From: Sphaerisporangium aureirubrum | GTDB lineage: Bacteria > Actinomycetota > Actinomycetes > Streptosporangiales > Streptosporangiaceae | Direction: 5' to 3' | NCBI RefSeq assembly: GCF_042658925.1 | Contig: NZ_JBHSRF010000047.1 | Coordinates: forward strand, 1-64,000 | Length of the DNA stretch: 64,000 bases | Shown: positions 25,645 to 34,619 of the stretch, piece after piece | How positions within the stretch are numbered: position 1 is the stretch's first letter | How the letters are laid out: each line of letters starts with the position of its first letter | Translations under genes and position numbers: made by a program | The notes under the pieces: generated by a model | Told to the model about the DNA's origin: nothing | The model's database searches: none | The model's input: only the letters and a program-made list of their open reading frames with translations

Positions 25645-26493
25645 ATGCTGTTCCGGGTGTTAGGTCCACTCGTGGTCGAGGACATGACGGGCCAGAGCGT
25701 CGATATCGGCAACGGAAAACTGCGCCATCTGCTGGCATTGTTTCTTCTCAACGCCAACACCAGCATTTCCAGGGACTGGCTGATCGAGCATCTCTGGCAG
25801 AGCCACGCGCCTAAATCCGCCTTGAGCAATCTCAAGACCTACATCACACGTCTCCGCCGCCTGGAGGTCCCCATCGTCACGCATGGGGACGGATACATGA
25901 TCACATCCTCCTCCGGCGACCTGGACGCGGACGTGTTCGAGAATCTGGTGCTGGAGGGGCGCAGGGCTCTCGACCGAGGAGATCTCTACCGGGCCGCCAC
26001 GGCTCTGGACACCGCGACACGCCTGTGGCGCGGCGACCCCCTGTACGGAATGAATCTGGACCACGAGCTCTTCCTGTGGGCCGAGCGTTTACGTGAGAGC
26101 TGCCGGATGGCGACCGAAGACCTCTTTGAAGCGCGACTGGCCCTGGGGCGCCATCGCGAGATAATCGGTCCTCTGACAACCTGGACCGCGAAGAATCCTT
26201 TACGGGAGCGGGCCCACGCGCAACTGATGACCGCCCTCTATCGGGACGGCAGGCAAGCCGAGGCTTTGGATGTCTACCAGGGGCTCCACCGAAATCTCGT
26301 CGCGCAAATCGGGCTGGAGCCGACGTCCGCCCTGCGAGACCTTCAGCGCCACATACTCCGCGAAGCGGACGGTACCCACACGGACTCGGCCATCCATACG
26401 ATCATGGAACACGCCAGGGCGGTCATCTTCCGTGCCGACACCGTCGCTCCCCATGGGTCCAGGAATTGGCGTGCCGTGCGACTGCCGATCTGA
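25645..26493 (+). CDS. SARP-family (AfsR/BTAD) transcriptional activator
   Basis: ATG 25645 follows GGGGGA and gives 282 residues. Residues 1-95 form an OmpR-like winged helix (MLFRVLGPLVVED, KLRHLLALFLLNANTSISRDWLIEHLWQSHAPKSALSNLKTYITRLRR). Residues ~98-245 form the all-helical BTAD domain (NPLRERAHAQLMTALYRDGRQAEALDVYQGLHRNLVAQIGLEPTSALRDLQRHIL). SARPs activate antibiotic clusters by binding direct heptamer repeats near -35. It is divergent from the RHS gene. The conserved motif in the 32-55 kb cluster is dyad-like, not a SARP-style direct repeat, so a link is unproven. Confidence 0.93.
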   Translation: MLFRVLGPLVVEDMTGQSVDIGNGKLRHLLALFLLNANTSISRDWLIEHLWQSHAPKSALSNLKTYITRLRRLEVPIVTHGDGYMITSSSGDLDADVFENLVLEGRRALDRGDLYRAATALDTATRLWRGDPLYGMNLDHELFLWAERLRESCRMATEDLFEARLALGRHREIIGPLTTWTAKNPLRERAHAQLMTALYRDGRQAEALDVYQGLHRNLVAQIGLEPTSALRDLQRHILREADGTHTDSAIHTIMEHARAVIFRADTVAPHGSRNWRAVRLPI

Positions 26494-26498
26494 CACCG

Positions 26499-26537
26499 GC
26501 ACCGGCCCCGCCGCCGGGGGGGCGGCGGGGCCGGTGC
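26499..26537. terminator. bidirectional terminator between SARP and subtilisin genes
   Basis: Perfect 17-bp arms GCACCGGCCCCGCCGCC (26499-26515) and its complement (26521-26537) enclose a 5-nt loop between convergent genes. Confidence 0.8.
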
Positions 26538-26551
26538 GGGAGAGGGGGTGG

Positions 26552-29500
26552 TTACCCGGCGGTTTGGTCGGGGCGTTCGGTGACGCGGATGGAGTTGAGG
26601 ATGGGGGTGCCGGTCCGGGGGGTGAAGGTGATGTTCAGCCGGCCGTCGGTGACGGGGATCGTGTACCGGTGGGTCAGGGCGGTGTCGCGGCCGGCTGTGC
26701 GGGCGATGTCCAGGGCCTGGGCCACCAGGTTGCCTTCGGCCTTGATGTCGAATACTCGTTTGCCGGGGGGCTTGCCGTGGGTTTCGGCGAAGCCGAGTTC
26801 TATGGTGTAGACGCCGTCGGGGACGTTGTCGAAGCGGTATTCGCGCATGCCTTCGCGGGCGGTTCTGAAGAGGGTCTGGTCGGTGGTGCCGGCGATCGGC
26901 TTGGTGGTGGTCGTCTCCTTGCTGTCGCCCACGTAGCCGTGGCCGCCGCGGGTGTACTTCCGGTCGGGTGTCCAGGTGTCGCCGGTGGAGTCGACGACCT
27001 TCTTGCCGCCGGTCTCGACGGCGATCTGGAGCTTCGGCACGACGACGGAGACCAGGACCGGGAACGCGGGGGCGCGGCCGCTGGCCGAGCGCACCACCAG
27101 GACGCCGGTGCGGACGGTGCCGGGCCGGACTCCCGTGCTGGACGCGGTGACCCGCAGCGGGACGGTCTCACCCGCCTCGATGCTCCCGCTGACGGGGGTG
27201 ACGGCCAGCCAGGTCTGCGCGGGGTCGTTCTCGACGGTGTACGTCGTGCCGGCGCCCGGGTTGGACAGCTCCACGGTGCCCTTCCGGGTGGTGCCGGTGG
27301 GCATCACCAGGGTGATCTGGCCGGTCGACGCCGTCACGCGGCCGGTGGTCAGGGCGGTGTCGAGCCGGTTGCGCGTGCCGGGCGTGACGGTGACCTCCTT
27401 GGTGACGGTGCCGTAGTTCTCCGCCGTGACCTCCAGCGTGTGATCCCCGGCGAGGACCTGTCCGAGGAACGTGCCGTCGGCCCCGGTGGTGAGGGAGGCC
27501 GCGTCACCCACCTTGACCGTCGCGCCCGCCAGGGGCTCGCCGTCGTTGGCGTCGGTGACGGTGCCGGACACCAGGCCGTGGCCGCGGGCGGCGAAGGTCA
27601 GGCTCTGGTCGTCGCGCAGGGCGGGGACGTCCAGTGAGTACTGGAACGCGTCGGTGCCGTCCCCGTTCTCGATGCCGACGGTGGCCTTCTCGCCGGCCGC
27701 GTAGGTGCTGTCGATGCCGCGGTAGCGGAACCCGATGGAGCCGTCCTCGCCGAGCAGCGCCTCGAACGAGATGAGCGCGTCGACGCCGTAGAACCGCGCC
27801 TTGCGCCATTCGACGACGAACGTGCGGTTCGGCGCGGTGCCGATGGTGGCCGTGTAGAGCCCGGCTCCCTCGTCGAACAGGCCCAGGTCGGTCCAGTACG
27901 GGTAGATGGCCGCGTTCGGCCCGCCGCCGGAGGGCACCGAGCCGTGGGTCGGGTGGGAGTAGCGGTCGGTGCCGAAGGTCATGAACCCGTTGGTGCTGAC
28001 GACGCCGCTGGTGTAGGTCCCGCCGTAGAACGGGAAGGCGAACGGCAGCGCGAGCGTCTGGGTCTCGTCGTCGTACGTGAGCGGCTCCAGGGTGGTGCCC
28101 TCGACGTACGCGTCGGCGCCGCTCCTGCAGGTGTGGCCGAAGCCGTCGATGTGGCTCGCCAGCTCGATGTCCTCGGCCTGGTCGCCGGTCACCGTGACGG
28201 GCACGGTGACCGCCTCGGCGCACAGCGAGGTCGCCGTGACCTTCAGGTCGTAGGTCTGGTGCGGCAGCCGCAGCGCGTAGCGGCCCTCCGCGTCGGTGAC
28301 CGTGGTGGCGGGGGTGCCGGCGGCGGTCACGGTGGCGCCCGCCTCGGGCAGGCCCACGCTGGTGACCGTTCCCGACACCGTGCTCAGCTCCTGCGCGGTC
28401 AGCGACAGGTCCTGGGTGACGGTCTGGTCGGTGGAGACGGTGACGGTCGTGGTGACGTCGTCGTAGGTGAACTTCTTCGCGGTGAGCCGGTACTCGCCGC
28501 TCAGCAGGCGGGGCAGCCTGTAGGTCCCGTCCTGCGCGGTGGGGACGGTACGGCTCAGCGGACCGGAGATGGTGACGGTCGCGCCGGCCACGGGGGACCC
28601 GGCGGAGGTGACCGTGCCGGTCAGCGTGCCCAGCTCGCCCGCCGGGGTGGCCTTGACCGCCGCGTAGGAGTCGAGCATGCCCTCACCCCACACGAAGTTG
28701 TCCGCCGCGGTGCCGCCGCAGCCTCCGTCGTCGACGTCGGCCGCCGTCCCGTCGAGCAGTGCCCGCGTGTTGTCGATGTCGCCCCGCAGGGGCGGGGAGG
28801 CCGACCACATCAGCGCCACCGTCGCTGCGACGTGCGGGCTGGCCATCGAGGTGCCGGACTTCAGGCCGTACGCGCCGCCGGGCAGCGCGGAGCGGATGTC
28901 GACGCCGGGCGCCGAGATGTTCGGCTTGATCTCGCCGCTCTCACCGGGGCCCCTGGAGGAGAAGTACGCGATGTGGCCGCTCGCGTCGAACGCGCCGGCG
29001 CTGTAGCTCGCGACGTAGCCGCCGGGTGTACCGGTGGTGCCGCACGCCGGTCCCTCGTTGCCGTTGGAGAACGCGGGGAAGATGCCGGCGGCCACCCATG
29101 CCGCCACCATGTCGGTGTACCAGAGGTCGATCCCCTTGCCGCCCCAGGAGTTGTTGACGATGTCGGGCGCGAGGTCGGGGCGCGGGTTCTGGCCGTTCAG
29201 GTCGGTGGGCGCGAGGATCCACTGCCCGGCGGCGAGCAGCGCGTAGTCGGGGCACCCGCCGACGGTCAGGCACGCCTTCGCGGCGATCCACTTGGCTCCC
29301 GGGGCGACGCCGATGCCGTCCCCGCCGACCATGGTGCCCACCGTGTGGGTGCCGTGGCCGCGGTCGTCGCACGGCACGCCGGCCGGGCAGGCGCCCGCCG
29401 GGTCGAACCAGCTGTGGTTGTGGTCCACGGTCCCGTCGGGCTTGGTGCCGCGGTACTGGGAGACCAGCGAGGGGTGGTCCCACTGCACGCCGGTGTCGAT

Positions 29501-30061
29501 GCTGGCGATGGTGATGCCCTCACCGTGGTCGCCCAGCTCGTCCCACACCCTCGGAGCGTTGACGCGGTCGATGTTCCACTCGACGCCGGCGGCCCTCGCC
29601 TCGGCCTTCGCCGGCTCCGGGTCGGGCAGCGCGACGACCTTGGACGGCTCGATCGCCGCCACCTCGGGAAGCCCGGCGATCCTGGCCGCCAGCTCCGCGT
29701 CCCCGGTCACCTTGACCATGTTGACGATCCAGAAGGGGGTGAAGTCGGCACGCGCACCCTTGAGAAGCTTGCGCAGCCCGGCCTGGGAGGAGGCGGCGAG
29801 CTCCGTCTTCGCCCGGTACACCTGCCGCCCCTTGTCGGCCTTGCTCCTGGCGCCCCGCGCCGCCCGCAGGTCGGCACCGTCCTTGAGGCGCACCCAGAAG
29901 GTGGCCTTGTCGTCCTGGGAAAGGTCGGCCCGTACCGCACGATCGATCTTGTCAGACGCGGGCGCGGCCGGCGCGGCGCCGTACGCCACACTCTGGGGGG
30001 CCAGTAGGGCGAATGCGGTGATCCCGATCAGGACCGCTCGCCGTAGGCGGGAAATGGACAC
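26552..30061 (-). CDS. secreted subtilisin-family (S8) peptidase with multiple beta domains
   Basis: GTG 30061 (GAAGGAG upstream) gives 1169 residues with a signal peptide (RRAVLIGITAFALLAPQSVAYGA) and an I9-like propeptide. The catalytic triad is Asp189 (IASIDTGVQWDHP), His236 (DRGHGTHTVGT) and Ser405 (SGTSMASPHVAA). Beyond ~500 come two carboxypeptidase-regulatory-like beta domains (GTVTSAGSPVAGATVTISG, GTVTSVGLPEAGATVTAAG), a NIDO-like segment (FAFPFYGGTYTSGVVSTNGFMTF), a third regulatory-like domain, a BACON/Fn-like domain and a C-terminal malectin-like domain (RFDNVPDGVYTIELGFAETHG). It is an extracellular protease probably anchored to glycans. Confidence 0.95.
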   Translation of the reverse strand: MSISRLRRAVLIGITAFALLAPQSVAYGAAPAAPASDKIDRAVRADLSQDDKATFWVRLKDGADLRAARGARSKADKGRQVYRAKTELAASSQAGLRKLLKGARADFTPFWIVNMVKVTGDAELAARIAGLPEVAAIEPSKVVALPDPEPAKAEARAAGVEWNIDRVNAPRVWDELGDHGEGITIASIDTGVQWDHPSLVSQYRGTKPDGTVDHNHSWFDPAGACPAGVPCDDRGHGTHTVGTMVGGDGIGVAPGAKWIAAKACLTVGGCPDYALLAAGQWILAPTDLNGQNPRPDLAPDIVNNSWGGKGIDLWYTDMVAAWVAAGIFPAFSNGNEGPACGTTGTPGGYVASYSAGAFDASGHIAYFSSRGPGESGEIKPNISAPGVDIRSALPGGAYGLKSGTSMASPHVAATVALMWSASPPLRGDIDNTRALLDGTAADVDDGGCGGTAADNFVWGEGMLDSYAAVKATPAGELGTLTGTVTSAGSPVAGATVTISGPLSRTVPTAQDGTYRLPRLLSGEYRLTAKKFTYDDVTTTVTVSTDQTVTQDLSLTAQELSTVSGTVTSVGLPEAGATVTAAGTPATTVTDAEGRYALRLPHQTYDLKVTATSLCAEAVTVPVTVTGDQAEDIELASHIDGFGHTCRSGADAYVEGTTLEPLTYDDETQTLALPFAFPFYGGTYTSGVVSTNGFMTFGTDRYSHPTHGSVPSGGGPNAAIYPYWTDLGLFDEGAGLYTATIGTAPNRTFVVEWRKARFYGVDALISFEALLGEDGSIGFRYRGIDSTYAAGEKATVGIENGDGTDAFQYSLDVPALRDDQSLTFAARGHGLVSGTVTDANDGEPLAGATVKVGDAASLTTGADGTFLGQVLAGDHTLEVTAENYGTVTKEVTVTPGTRNRLDTALTTGRVTASTGQITLVMPTGTTRKGTVELSNPGAGTTYTVENDPAQTWLAVTPVSGSIEAGETVPLRVTASSTGVRPGTVRTGVLVVRSASGRAPAFPVLVSVVVPKLQIAVETGGKKVVDSTGDTWTPDRKYTRGGHGYVGDSKETTTTKPIAGTTDQTLFRTAREGMREYRFDNVPDGVYTIELGFAETHGKPPGKRVFDIKAEGNLVAQALDIARTAGRDTALTHRYTIPVTDGRLNITFTPRTGTPILNSIRVTERPDQTAG

Positions 30062-30376
30062 GCGATCTCCTTCACGGGCCGTGGGAAACCCGTGGGGGGA
30101 TTGGGTGATAGGACGATTACAACCCACGCGGAGAATCGTGCTGGGGTCCCGTCATTCCTGACAAGTACGGTGAACAGGATTTAACACGAGGCGATGGTCG
30201 AAACATCCGCGGCCCCGGCATTCACCGCACCCACAAAAACACGTCCGACCTGCGGCGACACGAGCGAAACCTAGGACGCCGACGCCCCGGACGGGGCTTT
30301 CCCGGCAATGGCGTATTCCTGACATTGACGCGAATACGACACCCTGTCACTCTTAGCGACCAGGCCTTTACCCGGC

Positions 30377-31282
30377 TCAGCCTGCCAGCCGGGCGAGAGC
30401 CAGTGCGTGCGCCTGGTCGAGGGATTCCGCGGCGGCGCAAGGGACGTCGGGCCGCACACCGGTGCCTTCCCAGTTCGTGCCGGAGACGGGGTTGACGGCG
30501 CGGCCGGTGGGGACGGTGGCCTCCAGGTGGGGGTGCACGGTCCAGCCCTTGCACGGGTGCGCGCCGCCGCGGGTGGGCTCGCCGACGACGACCGCGCGGC
30601 CGAGCTGTTGCAGGTCGTAGGCCAGTTCTTCGGCGGCGGAGAAGGTGCTGTCGCTGGTCAGCACGTACAACGGCTTGCTGCCGCCGAAACGCGCGCCGGG
30701 AACGTGCGGCAGGCTCCAGGACTGCTCGCTGCGCTCGCCGTCGCGCCAGTACATGGTGTTGAGGTGAGTGCGCCTGTCCAAGAGGTAGCCGCAGATGAAG
30801 GCGACGGTGTCCGGGTCGCCGCCCCGGTTGCCGCGAAGGTCCACGATCAGCGCCTGGGCGCGGGAGACCAGGGTGAGCGCGGCGCTCAGCGGTTCGGCGG
30901 CCCACTCCAGCGGAAACAGCATCGGCGCCAGCTCCACCACGGCGACCCCTCCGTCGAGCAACTCCACCCGGGACGCACCGCCCAGCGAGGTGTCGAAGTC
31001 CCGGCGGATGGAGGCCAAGGTGGCTTCCATCTGCCCGGGAGGCACCGGGTCGGCGTGATGCTTCAGCCTCAGATGTTTGTCGTCGTTGACGGACTGCAGG
31101 TCCACGGTGACCAGACGCGCGAGCTCCTCGGCCCCGTCGACGTCATAGGCGCCCTCGCCCAGTCGCCGTCGCAACACGCCGCCGAGCTGCTCGGCTATCT
31201 CAGGGAAAACGTAGTGCTCGGTCAGCAGCCGGGCCACCTCGTCGATGACAGGGGCAGGCTGAACCTTCGTCAGAGTCGTCAC
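30377..31282 (-). CDS. S41-family (tail-specific/IRBP-like) peptidase
   Basis: GTG 31282 gives about 301 residues; other GTG codons at 31300 and 31309 are possible and none has a strong ribosome site. An N-terminal helical region (VIDEVARLLTEHYVFPEIAEQLGG) is typical of IRBP-like S41 proteins. The core has ALIVDLRGNRGGDPDTVAFICGYLL and the nucleophile region VLTSDSTFSAAEELAYDLQ with Ser in TFSAAE, then VVVGEPTRGGAHP. No PDZ domain or signal peptide is evident, so a cytoplasmic or hydrolase-like role is possible. It stands alone between the subtilisin and the DUF397 gene. Confidence 0.85.
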   Translation of the reverse strand: MTTLTKVQPAPVIDEVARLLTEHYVFPEIAEQLGGVLRRRLGEGAYDVDGAEELARLVTVDLQSVNDDKHLRLKHHADPVPPGQMEATLASIRRDFDTSLGGASRVELLDGGVAVVELAPMLFPLEWAAEPLSAALTLVSRAQALIVDLRGNRGGDPDTVAFICGYLLDRRTHLNTMYWRDGERSEQSWSLPHVPGARFGGSKPLYVLTSDSTFSAAEELAYDLQQLGRAVVVGEPTRGGAHPCKGWTVHPHLEATVPTGRAVNPVSGTNWEGTGVRPDVPCAAAESLDQAHALALARLAG

Positions 31283-31722
31283 GGGCAGGCAGTAGACCAC
31301 TGTCCTCACGAAAACGTCAAAGAAGTTTGCACGCTTTCGGCAAGCGTGACCAGCCTTCCCACGTGCCGTCTTCTGGAGATGTGCCGCGCGACATCGCACA
31401 GCGAGGCGTCGGTTCCATCGACGGCGAACACGTCGCGGGCCACGGCCCTGGTCGCCGGCGCGGCCCCGATCCCGATCCCGGACGGGGTCGGGCCGCTGAA
31501 CAACCCGTCCAGCCGGGCACCTTCCGGAGTCGGAGTATCGCACTGAGTTGGTGTTAGGCGGAGAATGGTAGCCGCGCGCCAGCTTGGAAGCCCTTTTGGA
31601 TCACACCTCTGGCGGTGGAGAACGGGCATGCGACCGTCGCGGCCCAATAAAAAATGCGGCCCCTCACGGGGCCGCCCAGTTGGCCGTAACCAAATGCTCA
31701 CGAGAGGGAGTCCGAGGTCGAA
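31283..31722. other. 440-bp intergenic region
   Basis: A minus-strand open stretch (31306-31737) includes ARDVFAVDGTDASLCDVARHISRRRHVGRLVTLAESVQ, which has a protein-like flavour. It has no recognisable family and no convincing start, so it may be a gene remnant. A hairpin lies at 31656-31675. Confidence 0.35.
31646..31675 (-). terminator. minus-strand terminator-like hairpin
   Basis: GCGGCCCC (31656-31663) and GGGGCCGC (31668-31675) form an 8-bp stem with a 4-nt loop. On the minus strand it is followed by a run of T residues. It could stop leftward read-through from the UvrA-like gene before the S41 gene. Confidence 0.6.
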
Positions 31723-31962
31723 ATGGACGGATCTCAAATCACCTGGCGGAAGAGTCGCTACAGCGGCAACGGGTCCAACTGCCTGGAAGTCGCATGCGTC
31801 GACCCTGTTCCGGCGGGGGTCTCACGCAAAGGGAACACTCCGCGGGTCTTCTTGGTGCGCGATTCCAAGGTGACGCACGGCCCGGTGCTGGCTGTCGGCA
31901 AAGCCGGATGGGAGATCTTCCTCAAAGGTGTCAAGGGTGGCCGGTGGGGAGAAGCGGTTTGA
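31723..31962 (+). CDS. DUF397-domain protein
   Basis: This 79-residue DUF397 protein has WRKSRYSGNGSNCLEVA, VFLVRDSKVTHGPVLAV and GWEIFLKGVKGG, the family's core motifs. DUF397 proteins are usually encoded next to an XRE regulator and act with it in development or antibiotic control. Here neither neighbour is such a regulator, so it is an orphan copy. Confidence 0.88.
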   Translation: MDGSQITWRKSRYSGNGSNCLEVACVDPVPAGVSRKGNTPRVFLVRDSKVTHGPVLAVGKAGWEIFLKGVKGGRWGEAV

Positions 31963-31967
31963 GGGGC

Positions 31968-32147
31968 GTGACACGACTTCCCGCGCGGCGGGCGGTCGTG
32001 AGTGAGGCGAGGGTCGCCTGAATAAGACTGCGCCGTAGGCACCGTTTCCAGGGTGTGGCACGACTTCCCGCGCGACGGCGGGGGGTGGCTGCGGGTCGTT
32101 TAAAAGAACAGCGCCGAAGGCACCTTTTCGAGGGTGCGGGACGATGG
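31968..32147. repeat. ~80-90-bp direct repeats between DUF397 and UvrA-like genes
   Basis: GTGACACGACTTCCCGCGCG (31968) and GTGGCACGACTTCCCGCGCG (32055) begin two units that both end in CGCCG(T/A)AGGCACC and a TTTCCAGG or TTTCGAGG block. A partial third, GTGCGGGACGATGG, begins at 32134. The repeats fill the gap downstream of both convergent genes. Confidence 0.7.
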
Positions 32148-32191
32148 TCTTGGGGCGGGGGGTGCCCCGAGACCTGGGAAGGCGCCGGGCC

Positions 32192-34516
32192 TTAGCCGAC
32201 TGGGATCGGGTCGGTGGTGTGGGTGGCGCGGTACTGGCGGAGGTGGTCGGCGGTCAGCGAGTTGGCGGTGGTGAGGAGGTCGGTGGGGGTGCCGGTGAAG
32301 ATGATCTCGCCGCCGTCTCGGCCGCCGTCGGGGCCTAGGTCGATGATCCAGTCGGCCTGCTGGATCACGTCCAGGTTGTGTTCGATGACGATTACGGTGT
32401 TGCCCTTGTCGACCAGGCCGTCGATGAGGGTGAGGAGGGTGTCGACGTCGGACATGTGGAGGCCGGTGGTGGGCTCGTCGAGGACGTAGACGGTGCCGGT
32501 GGTGTTGAGCTGGGTGGCCAGTTTGATGCGCTGGCGTTCGCCGCCGGACAGCGTGCTGAGGGGCTGGCCGAGGCTCAGGTAGTCCAGGCCGACGTCGATG
32601 AGGCCGCGGAGCTTGCGGCGCAGTGGGGCCTCGGTGAAGAACGTGACGGCGTCCTCGGCGGACAGCTCCAGGACGTCGGCGATGGACTTGCCGCGCAGCT
32701 TGTGGGCGAGCACCTCGTCCTTGAACCTGCGGCCGTCGCAGCTGTCGCAGTGGGTGGTGACCGGGTCCATGTAGGCCAGCTCGGTGATGATGACGCCGCG
32801 GCCCTGGCAGTCGCCGCAGGCGCCCTCGGAGTTGAAGCTGAACAGGCCGGCCGCGGCGCCGGTGGTCTTGGCGAACAGGGTGCGGACCGGGTCCATCAGG
32901 CCGAGGTAGGTCGCGGGGGTGGAGCGGGAGGACGCGGCGATGGCCGACTGGTCGACGAAGACGGCCTCGGGGTGGGCGGCGGTGAAGACGTCGGCGATGA
33001 GGGTGCTCTTGCCCGAGCCGGCGACGCCGGTGACGGCGGTGAGGACGCCGGTCGGGATGTCCACCGAGACGTCCTTGAGGTTGTGCAGGGTGGCGTTCCT
33101 GATGGGCAGGGCGCCGGACGGGGTGCGGAAGCTGTCCTTGCCGCGGGTGGCGCGCCGCAGGCCCTCGCCGGTGCGGGTGTCCGCCGTGCGCAGGCCGGCC
33201 ACCGTGCCCTCGTACACGATCTCGCCGCCGTGCGCGCCCGCCCGGGGGCCGACGTCCACGACGTGGTCGGCGATGGCGATGACGTCGGGGTCGTGCTCGA
33301 CGACCAGGACGGTGTTGCCCTGGTCGCGCAGGGCGCGCAGCAGGTCGTTGAGGCGGCCCACGTCGCGGGGGTGCAGGCCGACGCTCGGCTCGTCGAAGAT
33401 GTACGTCATGCCGGTGAGGGTGCTGCCGAGGTGGCGCACCAGCTTGAGGCGCTGGCTCTCGCCGCCGGACAGGGTCGCGGTGGCGCGGTCCAGGCTGAGG
33501 TACCCGAGGCCGATGGCGGCGACCCGCTCCAGCGCGGTGCGCGCGGCCGTGGCGATGGGGGTGGCCACGGGGTCGTCGATGGCGGCCAGCACCTCGATGA
33601 GGTCGCTGATCTGCATGCGGGACCAGTCGGCGATGTTGCGGCCGTCGACCTTGGTGGCCAGGGCCGCGGGGTTGAGCCGGGCGCCGTCGCAGGCCGTGCA
33701 CGGGCCCTCGGTGATGAAGCGCTGGATGGCCTCGCGGGTGCGCTCGCTGACCGCGCTGAGGTCGCGCTTGACGCCGAGCCGGGTGAAGCGGTCGACCACG
33801 CCCTCGTAGTTCGTCTTGTACGAGCCGCTCTTGACGTTGAGCTGCACCTTGAACCCGCTGCCGTGCAGCAGCAGCTGCCACTCCTCGGGGGTGTAGTCAC
33901 CGAGGCGCTTGTCGGGGTCGAGCTTGCCGGAGTTGGCGTACAGCTGCCAGTCGGGGGTGCCGACGCCGTAGTTGGGCAGGCGGATGGCGCCCTCGTTCAG
34001 CGACTTGGCCTTGTCGAGCATCAGGTCGACGTCGGCGCGCACGCTCTGCCCGAGGCCGTCGCACTCGGGGCACATGCCCTTGGGGTCGTTGAACGAGTAG
34101 GTGGACACCAGGCCGTCGGTCGGCGAGCCGTGCCGGGCGAACAGCGCGCGGATCATCGAGTAGATGTCGGTCATGGTGCCGACGGTGGAGCGCGCGTTGC
34201 CGCCGACCGGCTTCTGGTCGACGATGACCGGCGCGCTGAGGTTCTCGATGGCGTCCGCCCTCGGCCGCTCGTACTTCGGCAGCTGGTTGCGGATGAACGC
34301 GGGGAACGTGCCGTTGAGCTGGCGCTGCGCCTCCACGCCGACCGTGTCGAACACGATGGACGACTTGCCGGACCCGGACACCCCGGTGAACACGGTGATC
34401 TTGTTCTTGGGGATGGTCAGGGAGACGTCCTTGAGGTTGTTCTCACGCGCCCCGACGACGCGGATGCCGTCGGGCTCGGCCGGTGCGGGCGTGTCGGCGG
34501 TGGCGCTCATGGACAT
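32192..34516 (-). CDS. UvrA-like excinuclease homologue, probable self-resistance (DrrC-like)
   Basis: This 774-residue tandem ABC-ATPase of the short UvrA group is close in length to DrrC-type drug-resistance proteins and much shorter than housekeeping UvrA. It has two Walker A motifs (FTGVSGSGKSS and TGVAGSGKST), two signature motifs (LSGGESQRLKL and LSGGERQRIKL), Walker B segments YIFDEPSVGLHP and YVLDEPTTGLH, and zinc-binding Cys pairs CPECDGLG/CTACDG and CGDCQGRG/CDSCDGRR. It lacks the large insertion domain. Such proteins remove or tolerate DNA-bound antibiotics. Being at the edge of the tailoring cluster behind a motif copy at 34599, it implies a DNA-targeting product. Confidence 0.9.
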   Translation of the reverse strand: MSMSATADTPAPAEPDGIRVVGARENNLKDVSLTIPKNKITVFTGVSGSGKSSIVFDTVGVEAQRQLNGTFPAFIRNQLPKYERPRADAIENLSAPVIVDQKPVGGNARSTVGTMTDIYSMIRALFARHGSPTDGLVSTYSFNDPKGMCPECDGLGQSVRADVDLMLDKAKSLNEGAIRLPNYGVGTPDWQLYANSGKLDPDKRLGDYTPEEWQLLLHGSGFKVQLNVKSGSYKTNYEGVVDRFTRLGVKRDLSAVSERTREAIQRFITEGPCTACDGARLNPAALATKVDGRNIADWSRMQISDLIEVLAAIDDPVATPIATAARTALERVAAIGLGYLSLDRATATLSGGESQRLKLVRHLGSTLTGMTYIFDEPSVGLHPRDVGRLNDLLRALRDQGNTVLVVEHDPDVIAIADHVVDVGPRAGAHGGEIVYEGTVAGLRTADTRTGEGLRRATRGKDSFRTPSGALPIRNATLHNLKDVSVDIPTGVLTAVTGVAGSGKSTLIADVFTAAHPEAVFVDQSAIAASSRSTPATYLGLMDPVRTLFAKTTGAAAGLFSFNSEGACGDCQGRGVIITELAYMDPVTTHCDSCDGRRFKDEVLAHKLRGKSIADVLELSAEDAVTFFTEAPLRRKLRGLIDVGLDYLSLGQPLSTLSGGERQRIKLATQLNTTGTVYVLDEPTTGLHMSDVDTLLTLIDGLVDKGNTVIVIEHNLDVIQQADWIIDLGPDGGRDGGEIIFTGTPTDLLTTANSLTADHLRQYRATHTTDPIPVG

Positions 34517-34598
34517 CTCCTTCTCCGGCGGGACGTGCGAACGGGGACCACGCCGTCGGCGCGGTCCCCGTCAGCCTCACAGCCCCCGCCGGGGGGCC

Positions 34599-34616
34599 GC
34601 ATCTTCCTGCGTGCGG
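34599..34616. promoter_or_regulatory. cluster motif copy 1, upstream of the UvrA-like gene
   Basis: GCATCTTCCTGCGTGCGG, 83 bp upstream of the UvrA-like start. It fits the family GCATCTYC-N5-TGC. Confidence 0.65.
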
Positions 34617-34619
34617 TCC

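Noticed and set aside
25645..26493. SARP as the factor binding the 18-bp cluster motif
   Set aside because: SARPs recognise direct heptamer repeats, whereas the motif is a single dyad-like element; no evidence links them.
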